A model generated the notes under the pieces. The model had not been told where the DNA came from and did no database searches. It worked only from the letters and a program-made list of their open reading frames with translations. From Hymenolepis diminuta (Eukaryota; Platyhelminthes; Cestoda; Cyclophyllidea; Hymenolepididae): a stretch of DNA of 64,000 bases. The stretch's first letter is position 1. Each line of letters begins with the position of its first letter. The stretch covers positions 2,483,685 through 2,547,684 of the forward strand of contig CAADRB010000004.1 of NCBI GenBank assembly GCA_900708905.1, given 5' to 3'. Shown here piece after piece: positions 27,880 through 39,237 of this stretch. Made by a program: the position numbers and the translations under genes.

Positions 27880-30800
27880 CTACAACCAGAAACCGCGAGT
27901 ACGGCAGAGTTCAACCTCCCCGCAGAGTACAGCATTCTGATAGTTTTGGCAGACAAAAGCGGCACCAAGACGGCAGCGTGGGTCAATCGGGGCATCATCT
28001 ACTTGAGTTGTTGGAGGAGTAGGAGTCGGAGTCATGCTCATAGCTTCACAGTACTCTCCCATTCCACAGAGTTCAACCATCTTAGGATCAGAACAGAAGC
28101 TCAATGGACGATCCTTACACATCTCATTTCTCATGTCTCCAATACTCTGTGAAGTTGAGTAGATTCGGCATTTTTCAAGCACCTCAGAACCGCAGTAACG
28201 GAGGTCAGGAGAGATACAAATTACATCCAGTGGACGATCACAATCAACCAAGTGAAGACCAATTCTCCGTTCAGAATCTTTACCCTTCCAGACATTCTGT
28301 TGGCAGTAAGTGGTCACACCACAACGGGCTGCAATGTCAAGATCACGGCAGGTCACTGAGGGACCCCAGAGACAAGGGTCACCACCGAGAATGTTTTTGG
28401 CTTCAGATGGGGATGACGGTGGTAAGGGAATCTTATTGACACATAGCTCGTTTTTCTGAAAAAAAAGAATATACAACGGATTTGGGTTCATCATCAACTG
28501 CTTTAGGAGTAAGACAATTGGAGAACATTTAGTTACCTTGCAAATAGATTCAAGACTGTTAAATGATGTACGACCAGACAACTTCAATTTGCGGATGCGC
28601 TCACACTAAAAGAAAAAGAGGATGAGTAATTGTAGTGGAGTGATACGTAATGACCAGAGTTATAACCTAATTGCAAACTACTATTATCGAAACCATTAAC
28701 CCTGTCTGTCCCCCATAAGTGGAGACGCGAACACTACTTTCCTTACAATTAGCAGTAAAACTAGCTAGAATTTCAGACATTAACTGACCCAATCCAAGAG
28801 AGTATTTTGTAAAATTTCTGAGTTAATATTAGCTGTGTTCAAGAGGTTTCTAAGTTGGACTTCTCTTATGTCGTCTTGGATGCAGTGAGAATTGTAAGTG
28901 GAAAATCTAATCAATCTTCCACAATAAATTTCAAATTAGATAAACTCAGCATATACAGGGTTTGTAAGTCATCTGAGGACATCTTACTCACTTTTAGAAA
29001 AACAGAAAATGAAACTATTGATGGTTAAAACTTACAATTTCTTATAACAAAACAAATTAACATTAAATCAACCTAGGCTGTATTCTACATACCTTCCTTC
29101 AGCTTTTATTACCCATTTAATTCAAGTCCAAAAGCAAGTGACTACAAATTTTCATCAGGTGGTCTTTATTCATGTCTCCCCCATTCCTCAGCCCATTACT
29201 TCCTTCAGAAAGGAGGATTTGGTGTTGTGGGGATACTTATCAACTTCCTTTTCAACCACACCCCATCTCACACATTACAATTTAAAGGATTAAGGTCCAG
29301 TGAGTTGGAAGACGGGCATAAGTTTGGTGTGACATAGTGACGAAAATTCTCGATCATCTAATCCTGAGTCTTGAGAACTTTATTGGATGGAGCCGAATCT
29401 TGATGGAGGAGAATTTAGAGTCTTCCTCCATTGGCTACGTTGTCTATCCAAGGCGGCTTAACAACGATGATTCGGGGAGCCTACACAGTGGCATCCGCAC
29501 CTGCATTGACTCTAAGGTCTTGTGGAAAAAATTGAGGAGTCATGATGTACCCTTCACTGAAATAACAACAACACCGAAAACTATCACTGTTGGTGGAAAC
29601 TTCATGCACATTCATAACAGTTGGAACTTCAGTGGGGTTCGCTCACACATACCCACCTATCATTTCTTCCATTGACTTTTCATTTCGATGGAATTTTTGG
29701 TCGGAGTAAAACTAAAGACACTCCTGTTCTTCTGGGTGCTTCAATTTGTTTAAGAGTGGTTTTGCATGCATTAAACGATTTCCTTCAGTTGTTTTTGTCC
29801 ACGTAAACTGACCTCGTCTAAGAACCTATGAGATGTGTATTTGAGGTGTTGATGAACAACATCCCACATATATTGTTGTTCCTTCAGACACTTGAAGATC
29901 TTTGGCAAGATATCGCGCATTGACTACCCACAATTTCTGTCGATCATGCCATGTTATGCACTCTTCTGACAGATTCAGGTGTTCTGAGTGAGTGAGTGAG
30001 CAGAGCGTTGACAATGCTCCTGTTTTCTCTTCCTCGTGGCGGCCAATTCATCTCCATTGTTTTCATTCGGCAGCTCCTTTCTAACTTTGCAAACGAAAGA
30101 TCTGGTGGCTTGCAGAAATCTTGCAATTTCTATTATCGGTTTAGTTTAAATTACAAAAATATAAGTGTCTTCAGATACCTTACGCACTCTGTAATTTCCT
30201 GCCTCACTGAAAGTACTAGAACTGGTTTGCGAAACTCGTGACAAAAATGTACCCATTCATTCCTGAATAACGGAAGTGTATTAAAAAGCATTCAGTCTAA
30301 TAAAATAAATGTTTCAGGAATCACTTCAGATCCAGTTAAGAATGCAAATTCGCTAGGTACACTCTTTAATATGTATCCTTGACATACACTTTAAAATAAT
30401 CACTAACTTACTGTGCTAAAAAGTAAAAAACCACTTTGCATATAAAATAACTAGGGAAGGAATATTGTAGAATAATGATGGCCGGAAATTAATACGTGAA
30501 GTGACACAAATGAAGATATTGTATTATTCTTTGAATGGAAGTTCTAGAAAACTAGAATCACAAAGGGGAAAAAAATACTTCCTAACCCCATTGAAGTACC
30601 GGAACCGGTTACATTGTGTGTAAACCATTGGCACAGTGATGAGTGTGCACATCTGGCAAATTCGACAGAGATCTTGAGATCGAAGCCCATCGGTGCACAC
30701 CCAGAGATATGGATGGTCAACCTTACTGGTTATTTCAGATTAACGCAAACTTCTCATCATGGTGACTTCAGGATGCCATCCCATAACCCAAATCAAGAGT

Positions 30801-33800
30801 GATGAGCACGAGTGTGGAGTGTTTTTTCCTTTAAAACTTCGGATAACACTGCTAGTATATCCAAGTAAAGGTTATCTAAAGCTATTTAATATACCAAAAA
30901 CTTGTTGCACAGGGCGAATTATGTATCTGGATCTAATTTGGGCTTTTCTAATCTGAAGTACAGCGAAAATTGTCATTCGAAGAATTCATCAAATATGCGT
31001 AAATCTTAGAAAGGGAAACTCATTTTTATTAACATTTCCTCCATACAGCAAGTACTAGAACTGGTTCGCGAAACTCACGATATTCATTGTTGAACAATAG
31101 GAACCCAGAACGAATTGAAAATTCTTTGCTATTTCTGACCTTGAAATAATTGCTGCCCTATAAATAAATGGGCTTAATGGGAAAAAATTGCATTTCATTG
31201 CATTTAATCTTAATGTAGCGGGAATGCCCCAGAATAAAGACAATTGAAATGCCAACACAGAGGAAAAACAATGCACTTCATCGGGGAGTTTAAGCAAAGA
31301 AAATGGCTTATTCATGGATGGAAAAATTCCGGTGATAATGTAATGATATTCAATTAGAAAAGATAAGTATTACCAATTACTCCTCTAAAGTAACATGTTT
31401 AGGTTTATACTTCTTAAACTCACTAAAAACTGGTTACATGAAGTGTCATTTGTATCCGAAAGTGATGCCAGAGGTCACCAATTAGATAATCATTCAAATG
31501 ACCAACGGTGAGTGAAGAAAAGCAATTCCATCCAATACTAAGAAATACCTCTCATGCGAAACTGCTCAGATTCTGAGAGTTACGAATCTTCTTACCCAAA
31601 TTTTATTCTTCATGTGACTCAAATTAATGGTAAAAGCGAATTAGATTAAACATACCACCCTCTTATCCTCCGGATTCACGTAGAGAGAACAATCAACACC
31701 GGAACTTCCATAAGTGAGTCTTTGAGCCAGAAGGTTTCTGCAGAATTGACAAGCCTCAGAGAGTTCTACCAACGAGCCTTTGAAGTTCAGACAGAAGGAT
31801 TCAAAACCACACAGTCTCATCAAGCGTGCATCAGAGCATCGCTCTTCCATTGTGTCCAGTTTTCTGCAATCGTATCTGCTGAAATTAAAGATGATTAGCA
31901 ACAGGAAAATTGGGGAATCAATGACATCAAATTAGGAGGTCGGCAGCTGAACGTACTTGCGAACAGTTGGTCGGCGAGTTTTCGAGTCGCCTTCGTCAGG
32001 ACGTTGCCAGAAGAATTCCCTGCAGAAGGCCTCACGGCTGCAGAGTTTTGCGGTGTAGTTATCACGGCAAATGATAGACGGATCACCGGAGCACAGACTT
32101 TGGACAATGAAGTGTGGTGGACAGAGGTGAATATCCTAAAGAAAAAGAACGACTGTATTAGAAAGAGCTCGGATCATCTGGGGGTCCAGATCCAATTTCA
32201 ATGTAGAGGGCAACCCACCTGACAAATTTCCTGAGGTTGCACGTTTCGAACAAGGAGATCAATCAAGACCTGTGTATAAGCTCTGACATACTCGTGGCAC
32301 TAAAATGAAGGGCTCAGATTAGTAATGGGTCATAATAAAAGTGGAGAAAAGAACGGAAAAACACACGGTTGATTTGAGTTCGTCAGTGGGCATATATTGG
32401 CAGACAGTTTCGAGAACTTTCTCAATATGATCTGCAGTAGCATCATCTTCCAGACGAGTATAAATATAATCGATAATCTCCTTGCAGACGTCGCATTTGT
32501 CAGTTTTTGCGTGCAGGTGGTAATAACAAATCGAGAGTTCTTCGCAGACCTTTCTTGGAGAGTATTTTTGAATAATCATATCAATGATAGCGGCAGTATT
32601 TTGTTCCACCATGGAACGACACCTATCAGAAAAGCTGGAGGGAGCAACATTGCAGAGAGTCTCCAAGTAATACTTAATACGATCGATTGTAACATTGTCT
32701 TGCAACTTGATATACAGTTCAGCAACGATTCCTTCACAGATAACACAACTGTCACCAACTTTCGATTTAAGGAGAGTAGATGGTGCTTTGCAGAATCCCA
32801 ATTTCTACATTAGAGTAAGAAAACAAACACCGGTAAACTAACCTGACAAACTTCTCCAGCCGGCATTCCTTGAACCAACATATCTATCACTTGGGATGCA
32901 TATTTGTCCACAAGCAGTTTACACTGTAAAGAAAGAGAAGGCTTTAAATAGTTTTTGTGAAATCTTACTGTAGGTCGATGCTGTTATAGTGGCGATTACT
33001 ATTAGGTGAATGGAGTGAACTCCAATAACATCAGATGCCCAATTTCTTGACGTTTCAAATATCCTAAGAAAAATGCAGTCAAGAGATTACCAATCTGGCC
33101 GCATTCCCAATATTTAACCGAATGAAGTTATCTACACTATGTGAAACGCATTGTACCGATTATGAAAAAATTTCATCTTAAGGAGCAATCGAAAATGATA
33201 AATTCGAAACATAAACAGTGAAATAAAGAGGAAATAAGAAGATCAAGATGCACTTTTACCAAGTCAGCGTTCATGAGACCGAATGCCCATCCAGTGATGC
33301 AGACGGCCAACACTTTAAAAATTTATATATCTAGATTTCCATCTTTGCAAGTAATTTATACTGGCCATTCTTCATATATAGCCCTCTGTGAATATTATTG
33401 CGGCAACCTGACCTGACCCCAGTACGAGGTTAATGTGTTACAATTTCAACTTGGTCAGAAAGAACTGAATTCCTTTCTGGTTCACGGAATAGACGATTAG
33501 TATGAGCCAGTGCTACATCAATTCTCGTCAGCCTAGTCAGAAAGAGCGGATTCGATAATGCTTGGTGTGCATCTACTGAGTGGAATGGTGAACCACATTG
33601 GTTAAATCTAACAAGGAGATGACAGAATTCGAGTTCCTCACCACGGAGACCTCACGGTAATACCTCTACTCAAGGTAAGTTGGAAACGCTTTCATAAATG
33701 GGGTTGGAAGTTATGGAATTTTACTTAATATTCCCATATAACTACCTTGTAATTTGTCTCCCCTAATTCACCCAAAAACAAATCAGTCTTGATCATTTAT

Positions 33801-35736
33801 CTTTAAGACTATTTTAAATTAAATGGACAGTATCCAGCAAGTCAACTTTCCTTCACTTGCAGTTACGATGTTTAGACCTCCAAGTATCAAATCTCCCATC
33901 CAAAATTTAAGTTAATAGGGCTACATGCACCCATTTTTCGGACCAGTAATAAAGTGAAATTTATAAGTAAACAGATAACAATCACCATTAGCTTACCTGA
34001 TCCCGGACATAAGGAAGATGGGAACAAACATTATCAAATTCTTTAATGATCTCCTCCTTAGTAGCATTTTCCTCTATGTTTTGATAGATAATATCGACAA
34101 TTGTTTTACAGAGCTGGCATTCTGAATTCTGGATGATAAGATAAAGTAAATAAGTATTTGACTCGCACCATTTGAAGAAGCAGTATAAACAAGGCGAACA
34201 GGAACTTACTTGAACAGGGACTTGTGGGACTCCAAACGTATTACATATTCCAATAGACATGCAGAGGAGTTTGGGCGTTGTTCCCTCAATAATTTCATGA
34301 ACGATGAAATCTGAGCACTCCTCGAAGAAATCAAGACACTTATGCCTTGTTTCCGAGGGAAGAATGTAGCAAACTTCTTCAAGAGCCCAAACGATAGCAG
34401 CTTCACTTCGATTGTTCATAATTAACGCAAAGACCTTTTCGAACATCTTTTCACAAATTGGGCACAGAAAAGGAAATTCGAGAGCCTTTTGAGAGAAACG
34501 ATTGTAGAGGGATGCTTTGAAGGCTCTGGCTTCAGCAGACACATTCTGTTTGCATTGATTAAAGAAGAAACAAAGATCGGTGATGTTCATCTTTGACGCA
34601 TTATCGATCATACTGTCAACTTCACTGGAAACGGCGGCTTCACACTAGGAAAAGGTAGAACCAGTTAAGGCTAAAATTTAATTATTGAACTACCATGGAT
34701 TTGAAGTAGCCGAACGATTCACATAGTTTATCCTTAACGACATTTTTCAAAACCTGATCGAATTGGGGGTCCTTAGTTTCATCCCGAATTCGGGAGAAGA
34801 CATTAATGCACTCAGTGCAGGCGGTTGAATCCTCAGACTGTTTAGGAGGACTGAGACGAGAGTGGAAGAACTCAAATCCGACAGGAGCTGGTCTTTTGAT
34901 CCATGAATAAGCTCCATCGGATTTTAGTTGAGCTTTTGCTAGAATCTTTGGGGTAGAACATAGGCCGAATACAGAGCAAATTGGACCAGATTCCTAACGA
35001 AAAAATAACAAGTATGTATTCTTTCAGTTAAAATTACTATTTCGCTGGCAGCTAAATCCATCAGAACACCGATATAAGAGTCAATAGTATGCTTGCAGAT
35101 GTCGATAACTTGAAGGGGAAGTTCAAAGCAAATCGCTTTCTTTAAATAACCAGCAACAGCATTTTTCGTGTCGTTATCTTGAAGCAAACCCCGAACATCA
35201 TCAAATATCTTCTTACAGTCGTCACAAGTAGTATTTACTTTAAATTTTAGACTCTATTATAGGATATTACCAACGAAAAATTACAGAACCTACCGGTAGA
35301 ACAAATGAATCTCTATAGCATTGACCGATTAGAGCGCACAACAGAGATTCATCATTCTAATAAATGAATAAATATACAATTTTTTTACCAATTTTTTATG
35401 CAAATCCTTAATCTCTCCGATTCCAACATCCAATTTCTAAATAAAAAATCAACAAGAATTTCGTAAAATTACTTGTCGTATTTTGAGAATCTTCGAAAGC
35501 GCGGAATAATTATTATTCTTTAACTGGTGTTTACAGCTTTGACAGTCAATGGATTGAATATCAGATTGGAAAACGGTTGCATAAAGCCAAAGATATTCGC
35601 ACTTTTCAATCAGTCCTTCATCTCTAGCAGTAAAATACGACCTGCACAGAGAAGCTTCGCCGGCACCAGAAAATAGAAAGCTTTCTCCGAGCGAAAATGC
35701 ACATAACAAAGCGAACAGTCCCAAGCATCGAACCAT
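27880..35736 (-). CDS. Prosaposin-like multi-saposin protein, 14 exons
   Basis: Saposins are small lipid-binding, disulphide-locked helical proteins released from a precursor, used in lysosomes or secreted (family knowledge). Exons: 35736-35473, 35436-35389, 35356-35294, 35253-35038, 34993-34694, 34644-34210, 34128-33997, 32923-32843, 32804-32367, 32299-32219, 32135-31957, 31878-31656, 28605-28537, 28455-27880. Phases agree; 1034 residues. Signal peptide 1-20. Eight saposin-B-type domains, recognisable by CxxC starts (CDDC, CTEC, CPIC, CQLC, CVIC, CDVC, CQFC), a central Cys pair, and closing pairs such as CSVFGLC and CQKLGFC. The first domain (CQSC ... CALIGQC) lacks the central pair. Saposin-A-type modules follow: one ending CREFFW, one around CGFESFC, then after the last B domain about four, the clearest being CLWGPSVTCRD ... 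YCQQNVW. Length exceeds vertebrate PSAP (about 524) and resembles the large invertebrate precursors. Intron 12 (31655-28606) contains a mariner remnant. Confidence 0.92.
29100..30130 (-). mobile_element. Dead Tc1/mariner-superfamily transposon
   Basis: On the minus strand, frame-broken but clearly transposase-like segments run in order: a helix-turn-helix-like start (VNALLTHSLRTPESVRRVH near 30000), CLKEQQYMWDVVHQHLKYTS, FYSDQKFHRNEKSMEEM (first catalytic Asp, preceded by a TAG where the family has Trp), PWIDNVANGGRL, HQDSAPSNKVLKTQD (second Asp), and HYVTPNLCP with LDLNPLNCNV (third Asp). There are many stops and frameshifts, so it is inactive. It lies in intron 12 of the saposin gene in the same orientation. 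I could not define terminal inverted repeats, so the ends are approximate. Confidence 0.85.
30210..30243 (+). repeat. 34-base direct repeat, copy 1
   Basis: 'agtactagaactggtt' followed by 'gcgaaactc' recurs almost exactly at 31051-31081, 840 bases on and in the same orientation, still in saposin intron 12. It lies just upstream of the transposase remnant; the same orientation argues against simple terminal inverted repeats. Confidence 0.7.
31049..31082 (+). repeat. 34-base direct repeat, copy 2
   Basis: Near-identical to 30210-30243, with a few mismatches. A much weaker match ('ggacttgaactggttt') is present near 50042. Confidence 0.7.
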
Positions 35737-35800
35737 AACCTACAGCCTACTTTGGAATTACTGTAAAATCGCGCGAAATACTGACCTCAAGAATGACTGA

Positions 35801-35809
35801 TTATAAATA
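35801..35809 (-). promoter_or_regulatory. Candidate TATA box of the saposin gene
   Basis: TATTTATAA on the minus strand about 70 bases upstream of the ATG at 35736, giving an expected start site near 35775 and a 5' UTR of about 40 bases. Confidence 0.45.
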
Positions 35810-35814
35810 GCAAA

Positions 35815-37500
35815 CAAAGAAAATGTTGTTTAGGATTGCAACGCTATTATAATGGCAAAGATTAGTATTTTAAATTACTAAAATTTTGAGATGTTTTGTT
35901 TAGAATTTAGTCTGCATGAATTCATGCATTTTTATTTTAGATCATTGCCATTTGATAGCTTAATTTTAAAATTTATTTTAGCTATAAATTCAATCAAGAT
36001 GTCAAAATAAGAAAGCAAGTAAGTATCCAATGGAATGATGTTTTCACTCTATCCAGTTATCAAGTTCTGGTCCGACACTTAGATAATTGTTGATTAACAT
36101 ATATCACAAAAGAACCAAACTGTTTAGATACTAATATGCGTTTTTACTGCCTTATTTAAATCTAGAACCAGAAATGATCTATTAGCAAGGAATAGCAATT
36201 GATAAGAAGTTCAATGGTATAAATTATTTGTTCTTTTCCGTTAATCGTAGCTTAAATTTGCCGTAAACTTAAAACAAATATAACGATAATTATAGGGTCC
36301 TTCTTCAACTGTCTGGAATTGCAAGTGATCAAAAATTCCAGATTGCCAAAGTTTACTACCCTGATTATTTAAAATTTACTCTAACTTGGATTTATATGAA
36401 ACTTTACTATGTATAGACAGAATTATGTGATTTGCAAGACTACCATTTTCAGCTTAATAGAAGTTTTGCTGCTCAGTCTGTTTCTGGTTTCATCCGTATT
36501 CAATCTAATACATAATTCATGACTGTGAATTTAGAGATAATTAATACTAGCGCGCTTAATTAAAAATTGTAGTCCCGAAAAAATTCCATTTAGTTTATTT
36601 TATTTTTTGCTTCCTCTCATATGCGGTAATAAAGTAATTTATTTTTACCTTGATTCCATTTTGTATGAAATCATCATTAGTTATCTTAATTTAATTGTTA
36701 GCTCCGACATTTGATATTTCGAAAATAGTCCTTCAATCTTGCATATAAGTTTCTAGAAATTTAAAATATTTTTAATGCTCCTTTCTTTCTTGTGTTTGAA
36801 TTTGGTGGCTTAGAGCGAGAAAAATTTGTCGATTCCTCTAAATACATTCAGAAACATAAATTTCTAAAATTAAAAATAGGGTATCAAGTGAGACATTCCA
36901 AGTCAGATGAATACAATGTATAGATAATGCCAACTTGTTTGATAGCTCTGTAACTTTCCCTAAATGCATATACTGTTTCAAATATTTGTGCTGTCTTCAT
37001 TTTCAGATGATTTTTTATCGGTTGTTCATCAAACTAACTAAAAAAGCACATTAGAATAAATTTACTATGGTGCCTCTTAATTTGACCTATTTATCACAAC
37101 TCTAAATCCATTATTTCAATTCCTCTTTCAACTTTTCCCATTTTCTCTCTTTTCTGCCTCTTGTCAATAAAAACATGGTCCTAATTAATTTTTGGTTTTC
37201 TTATTTGAGAAAGCCTGTTGTTTCCTATTAGTCTTTTGTTAAAGCATTTGATCTATGAAATAATATCTTGTCTAATTTAGCTGGCCTACTAAAGTAGGGT
37301 TAGTAATGAGATTAGTGCTAATATAACTCTACCTATCTTAATAGGTTATTAAATTATGCTAACTACTCTAACTGATCTAGCGGCTCGTACAGTTCAGACG
37401 ATGAATGAAAGCGGTAGCAAATGACTCGGACAATCTGTTCCTGCTTACAAAGAGTGGGGCATATATATATATACGGAAGAACGGTTTGACCAGGAGCCTA
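35815..37500. other. AT-rich spacer between divergent genes
   Basis: I see no exon on either strand. A short TA run lies at 37463-37473. In particular no kinesin motor motif (P-loop GQTGSGKT type, or DLAGSE) is readable on the plus strand. Confidence 0.5.
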
Positions 37501-37507
37501 TGATTTA

Positions 37508-38507
37508 GTCATCTTCCTTGATGATTTTGGATCTCCTAAGTAGCCATATGTGAAACAATCTTCGTTGTGTATGGCGTTGATTTCACAAATGATATTTGAA
37601 TGGGCATCTTCAGTAGTAATGACATAACGGTGAAGATGCCTGGCAAAAAGACGGACCGGATCTGTGGATAAGTTTTCGCTGGTGCGCGACTTGTTTGGAA
37701 ATTTGTCGTGATGATGTATCGTTGGTCTTGATGAATCCCGGATTGTATGTGAAATCCGCCATATTTATGCATTCTCTGACTGGTAGGTGCAAGGTGTAGT
37801 CATCTGGAACAAGGTACGTAGGAGGTAAAATCATGAAAGAGATTGGTTTTACCGGAAATTAATCACGAATGGCAAGAGTTGGAGAGAAGAGTTAAAAGAC
37901 GTCTTAAATCATGTAGTTTAGACGAATTCGCTGGTTCTTACCGTTATAATAAAAATTTTGGAACCCGGCACGGAAACGTCCGAGTTTTGGAAAATTACAG
38001 GCACTATTAAAACTTGTCAGAGAGAGTATAATAACTGTTGCATCACCAAATAAAATAACTTGTTGCTACCAAAATGGTCCTTAAATAGAGAAAAAACTCA
38101 GGAGGGCTGGTAGAAAAGTCTCTTTGAGTTACTGTGAACCTAACCGAGTGCACATGCAATTGTAAAACATATAATTCAGTCATATAAGCGACATTAATGA
38201 CCGTTGATGTTACAGATAACTTGAATTTGAATATCATAAAATTACTTATAATAGGGTCGTTGGATAATGATGTTCATTTCCACCCAAAACTCTTGTAATT
38301 CCAGATGTAAGATTTGTACCATTTGAAAGTTAGAATTAGTTTATGAAATGTGTCAAAGTCCCCATTTTCAATTGCAGATTATACCTGGTTGTAACTCCCT
38401 CAAAGAGTTTAAGACAAGAAGTTCTTTAAGACTTGTGTAAAGTGGGGCTCTTATGCACTTTTGTAATGCTAGGAATTCTGGTTTTGTCAGCTCTGATCCA
38501 AGTGTCT
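37508..38507 (-). pseudogene. Minus-strand coding-like segments, frame broken
   Basis: I do not recognise this protein. Four open segments in order on the minus strand: 38507-38392 (acceptor 'tctactag', donor 'gtataa'; contains KPEFLALQKCIRAPLYTSL), a segment ending at a 'gtaaga' donor near 37942 (contains NFPKLGRFRAGFQNFYYN), one starting after 'ccttgttccag' near 37804 (contains DYTLHLPVRECINMADF), and a terminal stretch to a TAG at 37508 (contains HLHRYVITTEDAHSN and DCFTYGYLGDP). The first three can be spliced in phase. The last is in another frame with no adequate intron between, which suggests decay or a sequencing error. Chance open frames remain possible. Confidence 0.3.
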
Positions 38508-39026
38508 AGTAGATACTACTAGGTTACGGTTGATTCAGACACGAAATGAGAGACAAGGCAAGTTTAGTTATTTCAAAACGCTTTGCTAGTTTTATTTTAC
38601 ATGAATATAAGTCGCCTCCATATTATTATGTTAATAGTGAAAACACCGTCGGACTGATAACAATTTTTATTCCAATAACAGTCTTTCTACGTTTGGCTTG
38701 ATTTAAAATCCCTATGTTTTAATCAATTGGAGTCAGTCTCTAACCACAAATCAGGAATCCAATCCCGTGAAAATATTTTACAAATTCTCACAGCCATTTC
38801 TCAAAACACGATCTCCACCAGTTTCACATCAGAATGTCAATCAACCCGAATGATGGAGATATGTGCTGCTGAGTCCTCGTGCTTGCATATAATACGTTAC
38901 TGCGCCTTGGTGCAAGCATGTTAGTAATGATTTGATTGGATGCCAGATGATACTTAAGCAATTTGGCGGAATTCGTGTTATAAAACTTGGTTGTATTGAG
39001 GTCAAGAGCTCAAAAGGAAATATTAT

Positions 39027-39034
39027 TATAAATA
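39027..39034 (+). promoter_or_regulatory. Candidate TATA box of the kinesin-like gene
   Basis: TATAAATA with further AAATA units. About 30 bases on, a short exon would begin and end at a strong 'gtaagt' donor (39106). Confidence 0.45.
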
Positions 39035-39054
39035 AATAAATTTATCTATCGAGA

Positions 39055-39105
39055 GCACTAATGCGTACCCTTTGAGGCACCCTCTTGGGTATCCATACCT
39101 TACTG
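39055..39105 (+). other. Candidate 5' UTR exon of the kinesin-like gene
   Basis: Bounded upstream by the TATA box and downstream by the consensus donor at 39106. Splicing to the acceptor ending at 39232 places the next exon's ATG only five bases in. The reading frame that joins in phase has no ATG here and is closed upstream by a TAA, so the exon is most simply non-coding. Confidence 0.4.
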
Positions 39106-39237
39106 GTAAGTATTTAATGTATTGTTTTTTATTAGTATCAATTAATAAAACCATAATATCCTAAATATTTAAAGTCATTGTACCAGATTACCTCTTAAAT
39201 TTGATTTTAAAGTTGGTGTTTCTATAATTTAGGCATA

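Noticed and set aside
27831..28439. Plus-strand open frames over the last saposin exon
   Set aside because: Antisense shadows of the cysteine-rich minus-strand coding sequence.
33240..33312. Minus-strand hydrophobic open segment (FKVLAVCITGWAFGLMNAD) with a GTAAAA donor, looking like a signal-peptide exon
   Set aside because: It lies in saposin intron 7, has no in-frame ATG start, and does not fit the phase of the flanking exons, which join correctly without it.
35815..39000. Missing motor-domain exons for the kinesin-like gene
   Set aside because: I looked for P-loop and DLAGSE-type motifs on the plus strand and saw none; the region is AT-rich or coding-like only on the minus strand.
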